DNA of 64,000 nucleotides from Collinsella sp. Its GTDB lineage: Bacteria > Actinomycetota > Coriobacteriia > Coriobacteriales > Coriobacteriaceae. The DNA is taken from contig DXML01000022.1 in NCBI GenBank assembly GCA_019414205.1, positions 82,587-146,586 of the forward strand, in the 5' to 3' direction. Both the position numbers and the translations under genes were made by a program. Of this stretch, positions 1 through 8,156 are shown in pieces; the stretch's first letter is position 1; every line of letters starts with the position of its first letter. The notes below the pieces were generated by a model. That model was not told where the DNA came from, searched no databases, and saw only the letters and a program-made list of their open reading frames with translations.

Positions 1-150
1 GAGCTTCTGTTCCTCCGCGGCAACGCTACGCTCGCCGAGCTTGGCGAGCAGGCCGTGACCGTTGGCCAGACGGGCATCACCGCCCAGACGGTTGCCTCCG
101 TCGCTGGTGCCGAGGAAGAGGATATCTTCGGTGACGAGGACGGCATCTAA
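1..150 (+). CDS. PTS mannose-family EIIA component, C-terminal end (partial)
   Basis: Only the last 49 codons are in the window, reading in frame from base 1 to the TAA at 148-150. The stretch LGEQAVTVGQTGI resembles the helix that closes mannose-type EIIA domains (usually ...ELAEEAIESGKEGI), and the gene directly precedes a YajC-like gene and EIIB, EIIC and EIID genes of the same family. It would carry phosphate from HPr to the EIIB encoded at 468-950. The active-site histidine lies upstream of the window, so the assignment rests on context plus this short match. The stop codon overlaps the next start by one base. Confidence 0.6.
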   Translation, partial: ELLFLRGNATLAELGEQAVTVGQTGITAQTVASVAGAEEEDIFGDEDGI

Positions 151-431
151 TGGCCGATTTCGGAGCCAGCGTCCTGAGCTCCTCGGTCGCTCTTTTAGGT
201 CTTCTCGTCATCATGGGTGTGATTTACACCATTTGGTCTCAGATCAACATGAAGAAGAAGCAGAAGTACTTCAAGGAGCTGCACACCGAGCTCAAGCCGG
301 GTCAGGAGGTTCTTTTCGCCGGCGGTATCTACGGAACCGTCAAGGGCATCGAAGGCGAAAAGGTCCAGATCAAAGTCCGATCCGGTGCCGTCGTAGATGT
401 TTCGCGTTACGCGATTCAGGAGATCAAGTAA
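150..431 (+). CDS. YajC-like single-pass membrane protein in PTS operon
   Basis: A 93-residue protein with one N-terminal membrane segment (about residues 8-30), a basic cluster (KKKQKYFKEL, about 34-43), then a small beta-rich domain with the PGQEVLFAGGIYGTVKGIEGEKVQIKV pattern split across about 50-78. That is the YajC/preprotein-translocase-accessory architecture. The ATG overlaps the upstream stop by one base, so it is translationally coupled to the EIIA gene. YajC paralogues inside mannose-family (hyaluronate/aga type) PTS operons are known in streptococci; their role there is unresolved. It is probably not the housekeeping YajC, because no secD/secF lie nearby. Confidence 0.75.
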   Translation: MADFGASVLSSSVALLGLLVIMGVIYTIWSQINMKKKQKYFKELHTELKPGQEVLFAGGIYGTVKGIEGEKVQIKVRSGAVVDVSRYAIQEIK

Positions 432-467
432 CTGTCGTCAGCAAATAACGAAAGGAAGCTGATCAAC

Positions 468-950
468 ATGGCAGAACCCAACATTCTTCTTACCCGCATC
501 GATAACCGACTGGTCCATGGTCAGGTCGCTACCCAGTGGAACTCCACCCTGGGCTCCAACCTTATCCTCGTCGCCAACGACGATGTGTCGACCAACACCA
601 TGCGCCAGAACCTCATGAAGATGGCCGCTCCCGCCGGCGTCGCTACGCGTTTCTTCTCCCTGCAGAAGACCATCGACGTCATTGGCAAGGCGAGCCCGCG
701 CCAGAAGATCTTCATCGTGGCCGAAACACCGGAAGACGTGCTTACGCTCGTCAAGGGCGGTGTGCCTATAAAGAAGGTAAACATCGGCAACATGCACATG
801 TCGGAAGGAAAGCGCCAAGTCGCCACCTCCGTCGCAGTTAACGACGAGGATGTCGCTGCGTTTAAAGAGCTGCAGGAATTGGGGGTGGAGTTGGAGATCA
901 GGCGCGTTCCGAGCACGCCTGTTGAGGACACGAGCAAGCTCTTCTCGTAA
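468..950 (+). CDS. PTS mannose-family EIIB component
   Basis: A 160-residue cytosolic phosphocarrier. The phosphorylatable histidine is His17 in RIDNRLVHGQV, the family hallmark, and the length matches the usual 155-165. It takes phosphate from EIIA and gives it to the sugar moving through EIIC-EIID. An AAGGAA site lies 9-14 bases before the ATG. It lies 36 bases after the YajC-like gene and 90 bases before EIIC. Neighbouring AgaS and NagA genes suggest N-acetylgalactosamine or galactosamine as substrate (inference). Compare the second copy at 26406-26888, which has lost this histidine. Confidence 0.9.
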   Translation: MAEPNILLTRIDNRLVHGQVATQWNSTLGSNLILVANDDVSTNTMRQNLMKMAAPAGVATRFFSLQKTIDVIGKASPRQKIFIVAETPEDVLTLVKGGVPIKKVNIGNMHMSEGKRQVATSVAVNDEDVAAFKELQELGVELEIRRVPSTPVEDTSKLFS

Positions 951-1040
951 TCCTCGTGATCCACGTTGTCAGGATTGAAACCCTGACGTTCTGTACGTGA
1001 TATCCAAAGTGCGTACATACATTTTGAAAGGAGGAGCAAG

Positions 1041-1841
1041 ATGGAATACTCGATCATCCAGGTCGCTCTGGTCTTCATCGTCACGTTCGTCGCGGCAATC
1101 GACCAGTTCAACTTCCTCGAGTCTCTCTATCAGCCCATCGTCACCGGTGCCGTCATCGGTCTTATCCTTGGCGACCTCAACACCGGTCTTCTCGTGGGTG
1201 GTACCTATCAGCTCATGACGATCGGCAACATGCCGATCGGAGGCGCTCAGCCGCCTAACGCCGTCATCGGCGGCATCATGGCAGCCATTCTCGCTATCGC
1301 TACGGGCCTCGAGCCCAACGCGGCAGTCGGCCTTGCCATTCCGTTCGCTCTGCTTGGTCAGCTCGGCGTTACCCTGGTCTTCACGCTTATGTCGCCGCTC
1401 ATGTCCTCCGCGGACAACATGGCCCACAACGCTGACACCAAGGGTATCGAGCGTCTGAACTACTTCGCCATGGCTCTGCTCGGCCTGATCTTCGCTGTCG
1501 TCGTCACCCTGTTCTTTATCGCTGGCGCTACCATCGGTCAGACCATCGCTTCCGCCATCCCGACTTGGCTGCAGACCGGTCTCTCCGCTGCAGGCGGCAT
1601 GATGCGCTTCGTCGGCTTCGCCGTCCTGCTCAAGGTTATGATGAACCGCGATATGTGGGGCTTCTTCCTCATGGGCTTTGGCCTCGCGCTCATCACCGTT
1701 GCCAACGATTCGCTGGCAACCCCTGCCCTGCTCATCCTCGCTCTCATCGGCTTCGGCATCGCTTTCTGGGACTTCCAGCAGCAGACCGAGCTGAAGGGTG
1801 CAGCTGTTTCTGACGGAGGTGACTTCGAAGATGGCATCTAA
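1041..1841 (+). CDS. PTS mannose-family EIIC permease
   Basis: A 266-residue polytopic membrane protein. Its N-terminal helix (IIQVALVFIVTFVAAIDQ) and the region GGTYQLMTIGNMPIGGAQPPN at about 54-74 are typical of EIIC-Man/Sor/Aga proteins. It forms the sugar channel with EIID. The start has a strong GGAGG site. Its 3' end overlaps the EIID start by 11 bases, indicating translational coupling. Confidence 0.9.
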   Translation: MEYSIIQVALVFIVTFVAAIDQFNFLESLYQPIVTGAVIGLILGDLNTGLLVGGTYQLMTIGNMPIGGAQPPNAVIGGIMAAILAIATGLEPNAAVGLAIPFALLGQLGVTLVFTLMSPLMSSADNMAHNADTKGIERLNYFAMALLGLIFAVVVTLFFIAGATIGQTIASAIPTWLQTGLSAAGGMMRFVGFAVLLKVMMNRDMWGFFLMGFGLALITVANDSLATPALLILALIGFGIAFWDFQQQTELKGAAVSDGGDFEDGI

Positions 1842-2913
1842 TGAGTATGTGATCCCGGAGCACTACGAGGATCTCACTCCTGCTCCGCAGCTCGACCAGA
1901 AGACCCTCAACAAGATGGCTTGGCGCTCCTGCTTCCTGCAGGCATCGTTCAACTACGAGCGCATGCAGGCCGCTGGCTGGCTTTACTCCATCATCCCCGG
2001 TCTGGAGAAGATCCACACCAACAAGAACGACCTCGCGGCTTCCATGAGCCACAACCTGGAGTTCTTCAACACTCACCCGTTCCTCGTCACCTTTGTTATG
2101 GGTATCGTGCTTTCGCTCGAGCAGAACAAGGTTGACATCCCCACGATTCGCGCCGTCCGCGTCGCCGCAATGGGCCCGCTCGGTGGTATCGGTGACGCCC
2201 TGTTCTGGCTGACGCTCGTGCCTATCACGGCCGGCATCACCTCCAACATGGCCATCAACGGCAATGCCGCTGCGCCGATCATCTTCCTGGTGATCTTCAA
2301 CGTCGTCCAGTTCGCTCTGCGCTTCTGGCTCATGAACTGGTCCTACAAGCTTGGCACCAGCGCTATTGACGCTCTGACTGCCAACATGCAGGCCTTCACG
2401 CGTGCCGCTTCCATTATGGGCGTCTTCGTCGTCGGTTGCCTGGTCGTCACCATGGGTGGCACCCAGATCAACCTCCAGATCCCCAACGGCACCACCCGTG
2501 GCCTCTCCGCTACTACCGTGATCGTCTCCGAGAAGGAGGCCGAGAACTTCACCGGTATGGAGGGCATCGATACCGAGACCGCTGAGGCCGGTACCATCGC
2601 CATGACCGATGAGGACGGCAACGCCCTCACCGCTTCCGATGCCGACGGCAACGCTGTCGAGTGCGGCGTCACCGATCTGGGCAACGGCATGGAGTCCGTT
2701 ACCTACGGCACCGTCACCGAGGATCCGGTCAACTTCTCTGTTGCCGACACCCTCAACACCATCGTCCCGAAGCTCGTCCCGCTTATGCTTACGCTGCTGC
2801 TTTACTACATGTTCGCTAAGCACAGCTGGACCCCGACCAAGGGCATTCTGCTGCTCTTCGTCCTGGGCATCCTGGGCGCTGGCCCGCTTGGTCTCTGGCC
2901 GAGCATCTGGTAA
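1831..2913 (+). CDS. PTS mannose-family EIID permease with acidic insertion
   Basis: A 360-residue membrane component of the transporter. N- and C-terminal halves match EIID (SCFLQASFNYERMQAAGW near 34; GPLGGIGDALFW near 115; TIVPKLVPLMLTLLLYY near 310). ATG 1831 is chosen because GGAGGT lies 10 bases upstream; a GTG at 1798 is in frame but lies deeper inside EIIC. EIID proteins are usually about 270-305 residues. Here some 70-80 extra hydrophilic, strongly acidic residues (about 225-305, rich in D, E, T and G) separate two transmembrane parts. The insert is in frame and continuous. Confidence 0.88.
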   Translation: MASNEYVIPEHYEDLTPAPQLDQKTLNKMAWRSCFLQASFNYERMQAAGWLYSIIPGLEKIHTNKNDLAASMSHNLEFFNTHPFLVTFVMGIVLSLEQNKVDIPTIRAVRVAAMGPLGGIGDALFWLTLVPITAGITSNMAINGNAAAPIIFLVIFNVVQFALRFWLMNWSYKLGTSAIDALTANMQAFTRAASIMGVFVVGCLVVTMGGTQINLQIPNGTTRGLSATTVIVSEKEAENFTGMEGIDTETAEAGTIAMTDEDGNALTASDADGNAVECGVTDLGNGMESVTYGTVTEDPVNFSVADTLNTIVPKLVPLMLTLLLYYMFAKHSWTPTKGILLLFVLGILGAGPLGLWPSIW

Positions 2914-2979
2914 GGCTCTAGCTTGAGGGGTGTGTCCCTGCGCGGCTCACACCCCGACCCCTTAAGCCATGTGTATGTT

Positions 2980-3016
2980 AAAAGCCGCGTGCTCGAAAGA
3001 GCGCGCGGCTTTTGTT
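2980..3016 (+). terminator. Rho-independent terminator of the PTS operon
   Basis: The arms AAAAGCCGCG (2980-2989) and CGCGGCTTTT (3004-3013) flank a short loop, followed by a T-rich run. It closes the EIIA-YajC-EIIB-EIIC-EIID operon before the GntR gene. Confidence 0.85.
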
Positions 3017-3098
3017 TTCTTGATGAGTCGGGTGTTGCAGACCGATAATGCTTAACACCCTAGGTAGTTAGCCGAATTCGAGCAAAAGGGAGGATAGG

Positions 3099-3830
3099 AT
3101 GGCGATCGGAGCGCGTAAGCAGCCGCTGTACGATCAGCTGGTCGATATTCTGACCGAAAAGATTGACCATGAATATCGCGCCGGTGACATGATTCCTTCC
3201 GAGCGCGAACTTTCGGAGCGCTATGGTCTCTCGCGCACTACGGTACGCTTGGCTCTGCAGGAACTGGAGCGTTTAGGACTGGTGGTTCGGCAGCACGGTC
3301 GCGGTACCTTTGTGACCGACCGTTCGGCAAAAGCAACCAATCTTATGCAGTCCTACAGCTTTACCGAGCAGATGCGCGCGATGGGTCGAGAACCCGAGAC
3401 CACGATTCTCGAGTTTTGCGAGATGGAGGCCGATAAGAATCTGGCCGAGCATATGGGATTGCGTATCGGTGATCGCATTTTTAAGCTTAAGCGCCTTCGT
3501 TCTGCCGACAACATGCCCATGATGGTCGAACGCAGCTATCTACCGGTTCGTCAATTTCTGTCCCTAAAGCGACCGCTGCTGGAGCGTAAGCCGCTTTACG
3601 ATGTGATTGAGCAAGACTTTCAGCAAAAGATACGCGTGGCTGAAGAGGAGTTCTATGCGAGCATAGCCCGTCCCACCGACGCCCACCTTTTGGGAATTGT
3701 CGAGGGCTCGCCTGTGCTCGATTTGGTCAGGACTACGTATAACGAGTCAAGCGAGGTTGTGGAGTATACACTCTCGGTTGCTCGTGCCGATCAGTTTAAA
3801 TACAAGGTTTACCACCAGCGTAGCAACTAG
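3099..3830 (+). CDS. GntR/HutC-family transcription regulator (AgaR/NagR-like)
   Basis: A 243-residue regulator. Residues 1-75 hold the winged helix-turn-helix (PSERELSERYGLSRTTVRLA), and the rest is a UTRA ligand-binding domain (RLRSADNMPMMVERSYLP near 130; YTLSVARADQFKY at the end). HutC-type regulators of this kind sense phosphosugars such as GlcNAc-6-P or GalN-6-P. It stands between the PTS operon and agaS and probably represses both. A good operator candidate lies at 3870-3890 before agaS. The start has a GGGAGGA site 5 bases upstream. Confidence 0.85.
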   Translation: MAIGARKQPLYDQLVDILTEKIDHEYRAGDMIPSERELSERYGLSRTTVRLALQELERLGLVVRQHGRGTFVTDRSAKATNLMQSYSFTEQMRAMGREPETTILEFCEMEADKNLAEHMGLRIGDRIFKLKRLRSADNMPMMVERSYLPVRQFLSLKRPLLERKPLYDVIEQDFQQKIRVAEEEFYASIARPTDAHLLGIVEGSPVLDLVRTTYNESSEVVEYTLSVARADQFKYKVYHQRSN

Positions 3831-3869
3831 TGTCCGCATCGTTTCCATATGGTGATTCTTTGCATTTAA

Positions 3870-3905
3870 CTGGTTACTACCAGATAACCAACCGAAGTGT
3901 ATAAT
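3870..3905 (+). promoter_or_regulatory. Candidate GntR/HutC operator and -10 box of agaS
   Basis: CTGGT-TACT-ACCAG (3870-3883) is a perfect inverted repeat matching the TGGT-N4-ACCA form of HutC/DasR/NagR operators. An overlapping repeat TGGTTA...TAACCA spans 3871-3890. A perfect TATAAT lies at 3900-3905, so a bound repressor would cover the -35 region. The regulator is probably the adjacent GntR protein. Confidence 0.6.
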
Positions 3906-3944
3906 TGCACGTCAGAGGATTACTTCTAGAGAGAGGTATTAGAA

Positions 3945-5111
3945 ATGTTCGAGAAGAGTGTCGAGGAGCTCACCGAGCTCGGCGCCCAGATCACCACGGC
4001 CGAGATTGCTCAGCAGCCCGAGCTTTGGCGTGATACGCTCAACATCTATCGCGAGAACAAGGAGGCCATCGAGGCCTTCCTGGCCGAGGCTCGTGCTATG
4101 GGCGAGGGCCGTCTGTCCGTTGTCTTCACCGGTGCCGGTACGTCCGACTACGTTGGCGATACCTGCGCCCCGTACCTGCGTCACGCTGGCAACACTGATC
4201 TCTACGACTTTAAGCCCATCGCCACGACAGACATCGTGAGCGCTCCGCGCGATTTCCTGCGCGCCGAGGATCCCACGCTCGTGGTTTCCTTTGCCCGCTC
4301 TGGCAACAGCCCCGAGAGCCTTGCCGCCGTTGCCGTTGCCAAGGAGCTCGTCCACAACGTCAAGTTCCTCAACATCACCTGCGCTCCCGAGGGCAAGCTC
4401 GCCGTTGAGTCTGCCGATGATCCCAACGCGCTGACGCTGCTCATTCCGCGCGCCAACGACAAGGGCTTCGCCATGACCGGCTCCTACACCTGCATGACCC
4501 TGCTCTCTACCCTCATCTTTGACGAGGCTTCCGACGAGCAGAAGGCCGAGTGGGTCGAGACCATCGCCAAGATGGGCGAGGAGGTCATCGCTCGCGAGTC
4601 CGAGGTTGCCGACTACCTCGCTGGCGACTTCAACCGCGTGACCTACTTGGGCTCCGGCTCCTTTGGCGGCCTTGCTCAGGAGAGCCAGCTCAAGATCCTC
4701 GAGCTCGCTCACGGTCTGGTTGCTACTTCCTACGACACCTCCATGGGCTATCGTCACGGACCTAAGTCTTTCGTCGACGATAAGACGCTCGTCTTCGTAT
4801 TCGTCAACAACGACGCCTACACCCGTCAGTACGACATCGACATCCTCAACGAGATCGGTGGCGACGATATTGCTCAGCACACCGTTGCCGTTCAGCAGGA
4901 TGGCGCTACTGTCTACGAGGGTGAGTCCTTCATCTTTAAGGGCTATGAGGCACTCCCCGAGGGTTACCTTGCTCTGCCGTTCGTGATGTTTGCCCAGGCA
5001 ATCAGCCTGCTCAACTCCGTGCGCGTGGGCAACACGCCCGATACGCCGAGCCCCACCGGCACGGTCAACCGCGTGGTCAAGGGCGTGACGATTCACCCCT
5101 TCACCGCTTAA
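3945..5111 (+). CDS. agaS: SIS-domain sugar isomerase, AgaS-type (galactosamine-6-phosphate deaminase/isomerase)
   Basis: A 388-residue cytosolic protein with tandem SIS domains (VFTGAGTSDYVGDT near residue 61; SFARSGNSPESLAA near 112; YLGSGSFGGLAQESQLKILEL near 232). AgaS proteins convert D-galactosamine-6-phosphate to tagatose-6-phosphate plus ammonia. It is a monocistron with its own promoter and terminator. The nagA-like gene 117 bases downstream supplies the preceding deacetylation. GlmS-like isomerases are the alternative, but length and motifs favour AgaS. Confidence 0.85.
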   Translation: MFEKSVEELTELGAQITTAEIAQQPELWRDTLNIYRENKEAIEAFLAEARAMGEGRLSVVFTGAGTSDYVGDTCAPYLRHAGNTDLYDFKPIATTDIVSAPRDFLRAEDPTLVVSFARSGNSPESLAAVAVAKELVHNVKFLNITCAPEGKLAVESADDPNALTLLIPRANDKGFAMTGSYTCMTLLSTLIFDEASDEQKAEWVETIAKMGEEVIARESEVADYLAGDFNRVTYLGSGSFGGLAQESQLKILELAHGLVATSYDTSMGYRHGPKSFVDDKTLVFVFVNNDAYTRQYDIDILNEIGGDDIAQHTVAVQQDGATVYEGESFIFKGYEALPEGYLALPFVMFAQAISLLNSVRVGNTPDTPSPTGTVNRVVKGVTIHPFTA

Positions 5112-5129
5112 TCGCGTCCCCCTGTAAGG

Positions 5130-5168
5130 GCGCCCGTCCGCTCATAACGGCGGGCGGGCGCTTTTTGT
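5130..5168 (+). terminator. Terminator after agaS
   Basis: GCGCCCGTCCG (5130-5140) pairs with CGGGCGGGCGC (5151-5161), followed by TTTTTGTTT. It separates agaS from the nagA-like gene. Confidence 0.8.
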
Positions 5169-5228
5169 TTTACGTGAGCTGGGTATAAGCATCACCACAG
5201 TCAACTGCTTTAGAAGCAAGGAGTGCAT

Positions 5229-6398
5229 ATGAGCACGTACGCAATTAAGGCTGACAAGTTCTTCTTGCCGGCAGGCCCGCAACTGGGCGGCTATCTTATG
5301 GTCGAGGATGGCGTCTTTGGCGCCTGGCAGGCCGACGAGCCCTCTTGCGAGATTAAGGATTACACGGGATCGTGGATCGCACCGGGTATGGTCGACACCC
5401 ACATCCATGGCTTCTATAACCACTCGACTACCGATAACGATCCCGAGGGCATCGATATCAGCTCGACCGAGCTCGCCCGTCGCGGCACCACCAGCTGGCT
5501 GCCCACGACGTTCACCGATGGCGTCGAGCAGATTAGGGACGCCTGCGCCGCCATCGCCCAGGCGGACGAGGGTCGCGGCCCCGACTTCTGCGGTGCTCGC
5601 ATTCAGGGCATCTACCTGGAGGGCCCTTTCTTTACCATGAAGCACGTGGGCGCGCAGAACCCCGCTTATCTGATCGACCCCTCCGAGGAGGTCTTCGATC
5701 AGTGGCAGGAGGCTGCGGGCGGTCGCATCGTTAAGAGCGCCATGGCGGCCGAGCGCGACGGTGCCGCTGCTTATGCGGCTGCTCTGAACGCCAAGGGTGT
5801 GGTGACCAGCATCGGTCACTCCGACGCCACCTACGATGAGTGCATCGCCGCCATCAACGCCGGCGCCAGCTGCTTTACGCATACCTATAACGGCCAGCGC
5901 GGGTTGCATCACCGCGAGCCCGGTGTCGTGGGTGCTGCCATGTCCACGCCCGAGACCTACGCCGAGATCATCTGTGACGGCAAGCACGTAAACCCTGCCG
6001 CCATCAAGGCGCTGCTGCAGGCAAAGGGCTGGCAGCACACGGTGCTCATCACCGACTGCCTGGGTTGCGGCGGCATGCCCGAGGGCAGCTACACCAGTGG
6101 TGGCATGGACGTCATCATGAAGGACAACCTGTGCTGGCTCGCCGACGGCAAGAGCATTGCCGGCTCGGTGCTCACGCTTGCCCAGGGCGTCAAGAACATT
6201 GTCGACTGGGGCATCGCCAGCGCCGATATCGCCATTCGCATGGCAACCGAGGTGCCGGCACGCTCCGTGCACATCGAGGATAAGTGCGGCAGCATCATGC
6301 CGGGTCGCGACGCCGACTTTGTCGTGTTCGACCATGAGCTCACCCTCGTCGAGACGTATGTTGGCGGCCAGAGCGTCGGCAACGCCTTTACCGAGTAA
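5229..6398 (+). CDS. nagA: N-acetylglucosamine/N-acetylgalactosamine-6-phosphate deacetylase
   Basis: A 389-residue amidohydrolase-fold enzyme that removes acetate from N-acetylhexosamine-6-phosphate. Motifs in order are GMVDTHIHG (metal ligands, near 58), YLEGPFF (near 137), SIGHSDATYDE (near 197), HTYNGQRGLHHREPG (near 220) and TDCLGCGGMPEGSY (near 276). ATG 5229 is preferred because AAGGAG lies 5 bases upstream; a GTG two codons earlier overlaps that site. Next to agaS, the substrate is probably GalNAc-6-P (AgaA role), but specificity cannot be read from sequence. A decayed copy of its last 40 codons lies at 9130-9264. Confidence 0.9.
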   Translation: MSTYAIKADKFFLPAGPQLGGYLMVEDGVFGAWQADEPSCEIKDYTGSWIAPGMVDTHIHGFYNHSTTDNDPEGIDISSTELARRGTTSWLPTTFTDGVEQIRDACAAIAQADEGRGPDFCGARIQGIYLEGPFFTMKHVGAQNPAYLIDPSEEVFDQWQEAAGGRIVKSAMAAERDGAAAYAAALNAKGVVTSIGHSDATYDECIAAINAGASCFTHTYNGQRGLHHREPGVVGAAMSTPETYAEIICDGKHVNPAAIKALLQAKGWQHTVLITDCLGCGGMPEGSYTSGGMDVIMKDNLCWLADGKSIAGSVLTLAQGVKNIVDWGIASADIAIRMATEVPARSVHIEDKCGSIMPGRDADFVVFDHELTLVETYVGGQSVGNAFTE

Positions 6399-6404
6399 CG
6401 ATAG

Positions 6405-6445
6405 AAAAAGACGGCGGGCCCGAATCTGCTCGGACCCGCCGTATG
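6405..6445. terminator. Bidirectional terminator between nagA and flavodoxin
   Basis: ACGGCGGGCCC (6411-6421) pairs with GGACCCGCCGT (6432-6442) with one mismatch. It lies between convergent genes, with an A-run on the left and a weak T-run on the right. Confidence 0.7.
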
Positions 6446-6473
6446 GGTTAAACGCTCAAAAGCACCTTCACAG

Positions 6474-7058
6474 TTACAGCTTGTTAGCGATCTTCTTTGC
6501 CGTGCGCTTAACGCCGGCCACCAGGCCTCCTGCAGGATGCTCCTTCTCGTAGGCTAGGCGCTTCTCGCGCTTGGCGTACTCCTCGACGATGATGTCGCCA
6601 TACTCGTCTTCGATCTTGTCGAAGAAGTCGACGGCACCCTTAATTTCCTCAGCGCTCGGGTGCCCCTTTTGGACACCGCCGGTGAGTTTGAACGGCCCCC
6701 ACGTATCAAAGCCGGGGCAGCCGTAGACACCCATAAAGATGGCCTGCCTCATGCGGCAGATGCCATCGATATCCTTGCCGTACCACTTGTTTTTGCCACC
6801 GTAGGTCATAAGGCCAAACACCTTGTCCTGCGGCTGCAACACGTTAGTGAGCACGCGTGCCATGTCCTTGTCGATCTCGGAGTAATAGATGCCCGTGGCG
6901 ACACCGATCAGATGGTATTCGTGCAGGTTGGGATACTCGTTTTTGCCGAGCGTTTTCACGTCGAGGGTATCGATTTCGGGGTGCGCCTCGACGATGGCGT
7001 CCACGAGCTTTTTCGTATTGCCGTGGTGGCGTGAGGCATAAAGAATGATGGTTCGCAT
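6474..7058 (-). CDS. Flavodoxin family protein
   Basis: A 194-residue protein starting MRTIILYASRHHGNTKKLV, the FMN phosphate-binding loop of flavodoxins. Downstream segments ATGIYYSEIDKDM and LMTYGGKNKWYGKD fit the other flavin loops. ATG 7058 is chosen over an upstream in-frame ATG (7088) because the flavodoxin fold begins there and a purine-rich AAAGG lies upstream. It is probably an electron carrier; no partner oxidoreductase is adjacent, and it is convergent with nagA. Confidence 0.8.
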   Translation of the reverse strand: MRTIILYASRHHGNTKKLVDAIVEAHPEIDTLDVKTLGKNEYPNLHEYHLIGVATGIYYSEIDKDMARVLTNVLQPQDKVFGLMTYGGKNKWYGKDIDGICRMRQAIFMGVYGCPGFDTWGPFKLTGGVQKGHPSAEEIKGAVDFFDKIEDEYGDIIVEEYAKREKRLAYEKEHPAGGLVAGVKRTAKKIANKL

Positions 7059-7215
7059 AAGAAGGCCTTTCAGCTGTAATTGCATCAATGTCTGTATGGT
7101 ACCCCGTTACATGGCCGGGATACCGGACGCATCGATGAGCGTGCGGGTTTGTTCTATGGTTAGGATTGAAACGGGCGCTTGCGTGAAATAAAGCAGTTGT
7201 TCGAAAGGATGGGTA

Positions 7216-8097
7216 ATGGAATACGCTCTCTCCAACGATTCGATTTCTATTAAGGTTTCCACTGCCGGCGGCTCGTTTACCTCGATTGAGGCCGACGGTC
7301 GCGAGTATTTGTGGCAGGGCGACCCCGCAGTATGGTCCGGTCAGGCGCCGGTCTGCTTCCCGATTTGCGGAGGCTTGCGCGACGACAGCGCCATGACGTT
7401 TGCCGGGCATCATGTAAAGCTCGCTCGCCACGGCTTTGCGCGCAAGCAGGAGTGGAAGCTGCTGAGCCAAGGCGAGAACGAGTTGGCTATGTGCCTGGCT
7501 TCGGAGGATAACGCCGCGCTACTGAGCGATTATCCGTATCCGTTTAGGCTCGTCGCCCGCTATGCGCTCGAGGACGCCGCCGTGCGTGTCTCCTATGAGG
7601 TTACCAACGAGGGCACCGAGGACATGCCGTTCTTTATCGGTGGGCATCCCGGCTTTAGGTGCCCGCTCGATGAGGGCGAGGCCTATACGGACTACGAGTT
7701 GCGCTTTGAGAAAGAAGAGGCTGCAGAGCTTTGCACCGCTGTCCCTTCGACTGGCTTGATTGACGTGGACAAGCGCTCCAAGAACCCCATGGTGGGAAAG
7801 ACGCTGCCCCTGTCGCACGAGCTCTTCGATTTTGCGGAGACCATCTTTGACGTGCTCGAGAGCCGCCAGGTCACGCTTTCCAAAAAGGGCGAGGACAAGG
7901 GCGTCCGCCTGAGCTTTGAGGGCTTCCCATATCTCATTGTGTGGAGCAAGCCCGAGGGTGATTTTGTGGCAGTTGAGCCTTGGGGCGGCCTTTCGACCTG
8001 CTCCGATGAGGACGACGTGCTTGAGCATAAGCGTGGCTGCCTTGTCGCCAAGCCCAAGGAGACCGTCGTTCGCTCGTTCACGATTGAGATTCTGTAA
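7216..8097 (+). CDS. Aldose 1-epimerase family protein (first copy)
   Basis: A 293-residue galactose-mutarotase-like beta-sandwich protein of the LacX/YeaD type. Recognisable segments are GREYLWQGDPAVWSGQAPV (near 29), VSYEVTNEGTEDMPFFIGGHPGFRCPL (split over about 125-152) and KPEGDFVAVEPWGGLSTC (near 251). LacX-type proteins occur in lactose operons; a phospho-galactose anomerase role is likely but unproven. It forms a two-gene unit with the LacC-type kinase 59 bases downstream. A close paralogue with the same partner order is at 47134-48015. Confidence 0.85.
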   Translation: MEYALSNDSISIKVSTAGGSFTSIEADGREYLWQGDPAVWSGQAPVCFPICGGLRDDSAMTFAGHHVKLARHGFARKQEWKLLSQGENELAMCLASEDNAALLSDYPYPFRLVARYALEDAAVRVSYEVTNEGTEDMPFFIGGHPGFRCPLDEGEAYTDYELRFEKEEAAELCTAVPSTGLIDVDKRSKNPMVGKTLPLSHELFDFAETIFDVLESRQVTLSKKGEDKGVRLSFEGFPYLIVWSKPEGDFVAVEPWGGLSTCSDEDDVLEHKRGCLVAKPKETVVRSFTIEIL

Positions 8098-8156
8098 TTC
8101 CGTTTTGTCGACTCGTATCGCGAGGCACAAGGAGCCTGCGAGATAAGGAGCTAAAA

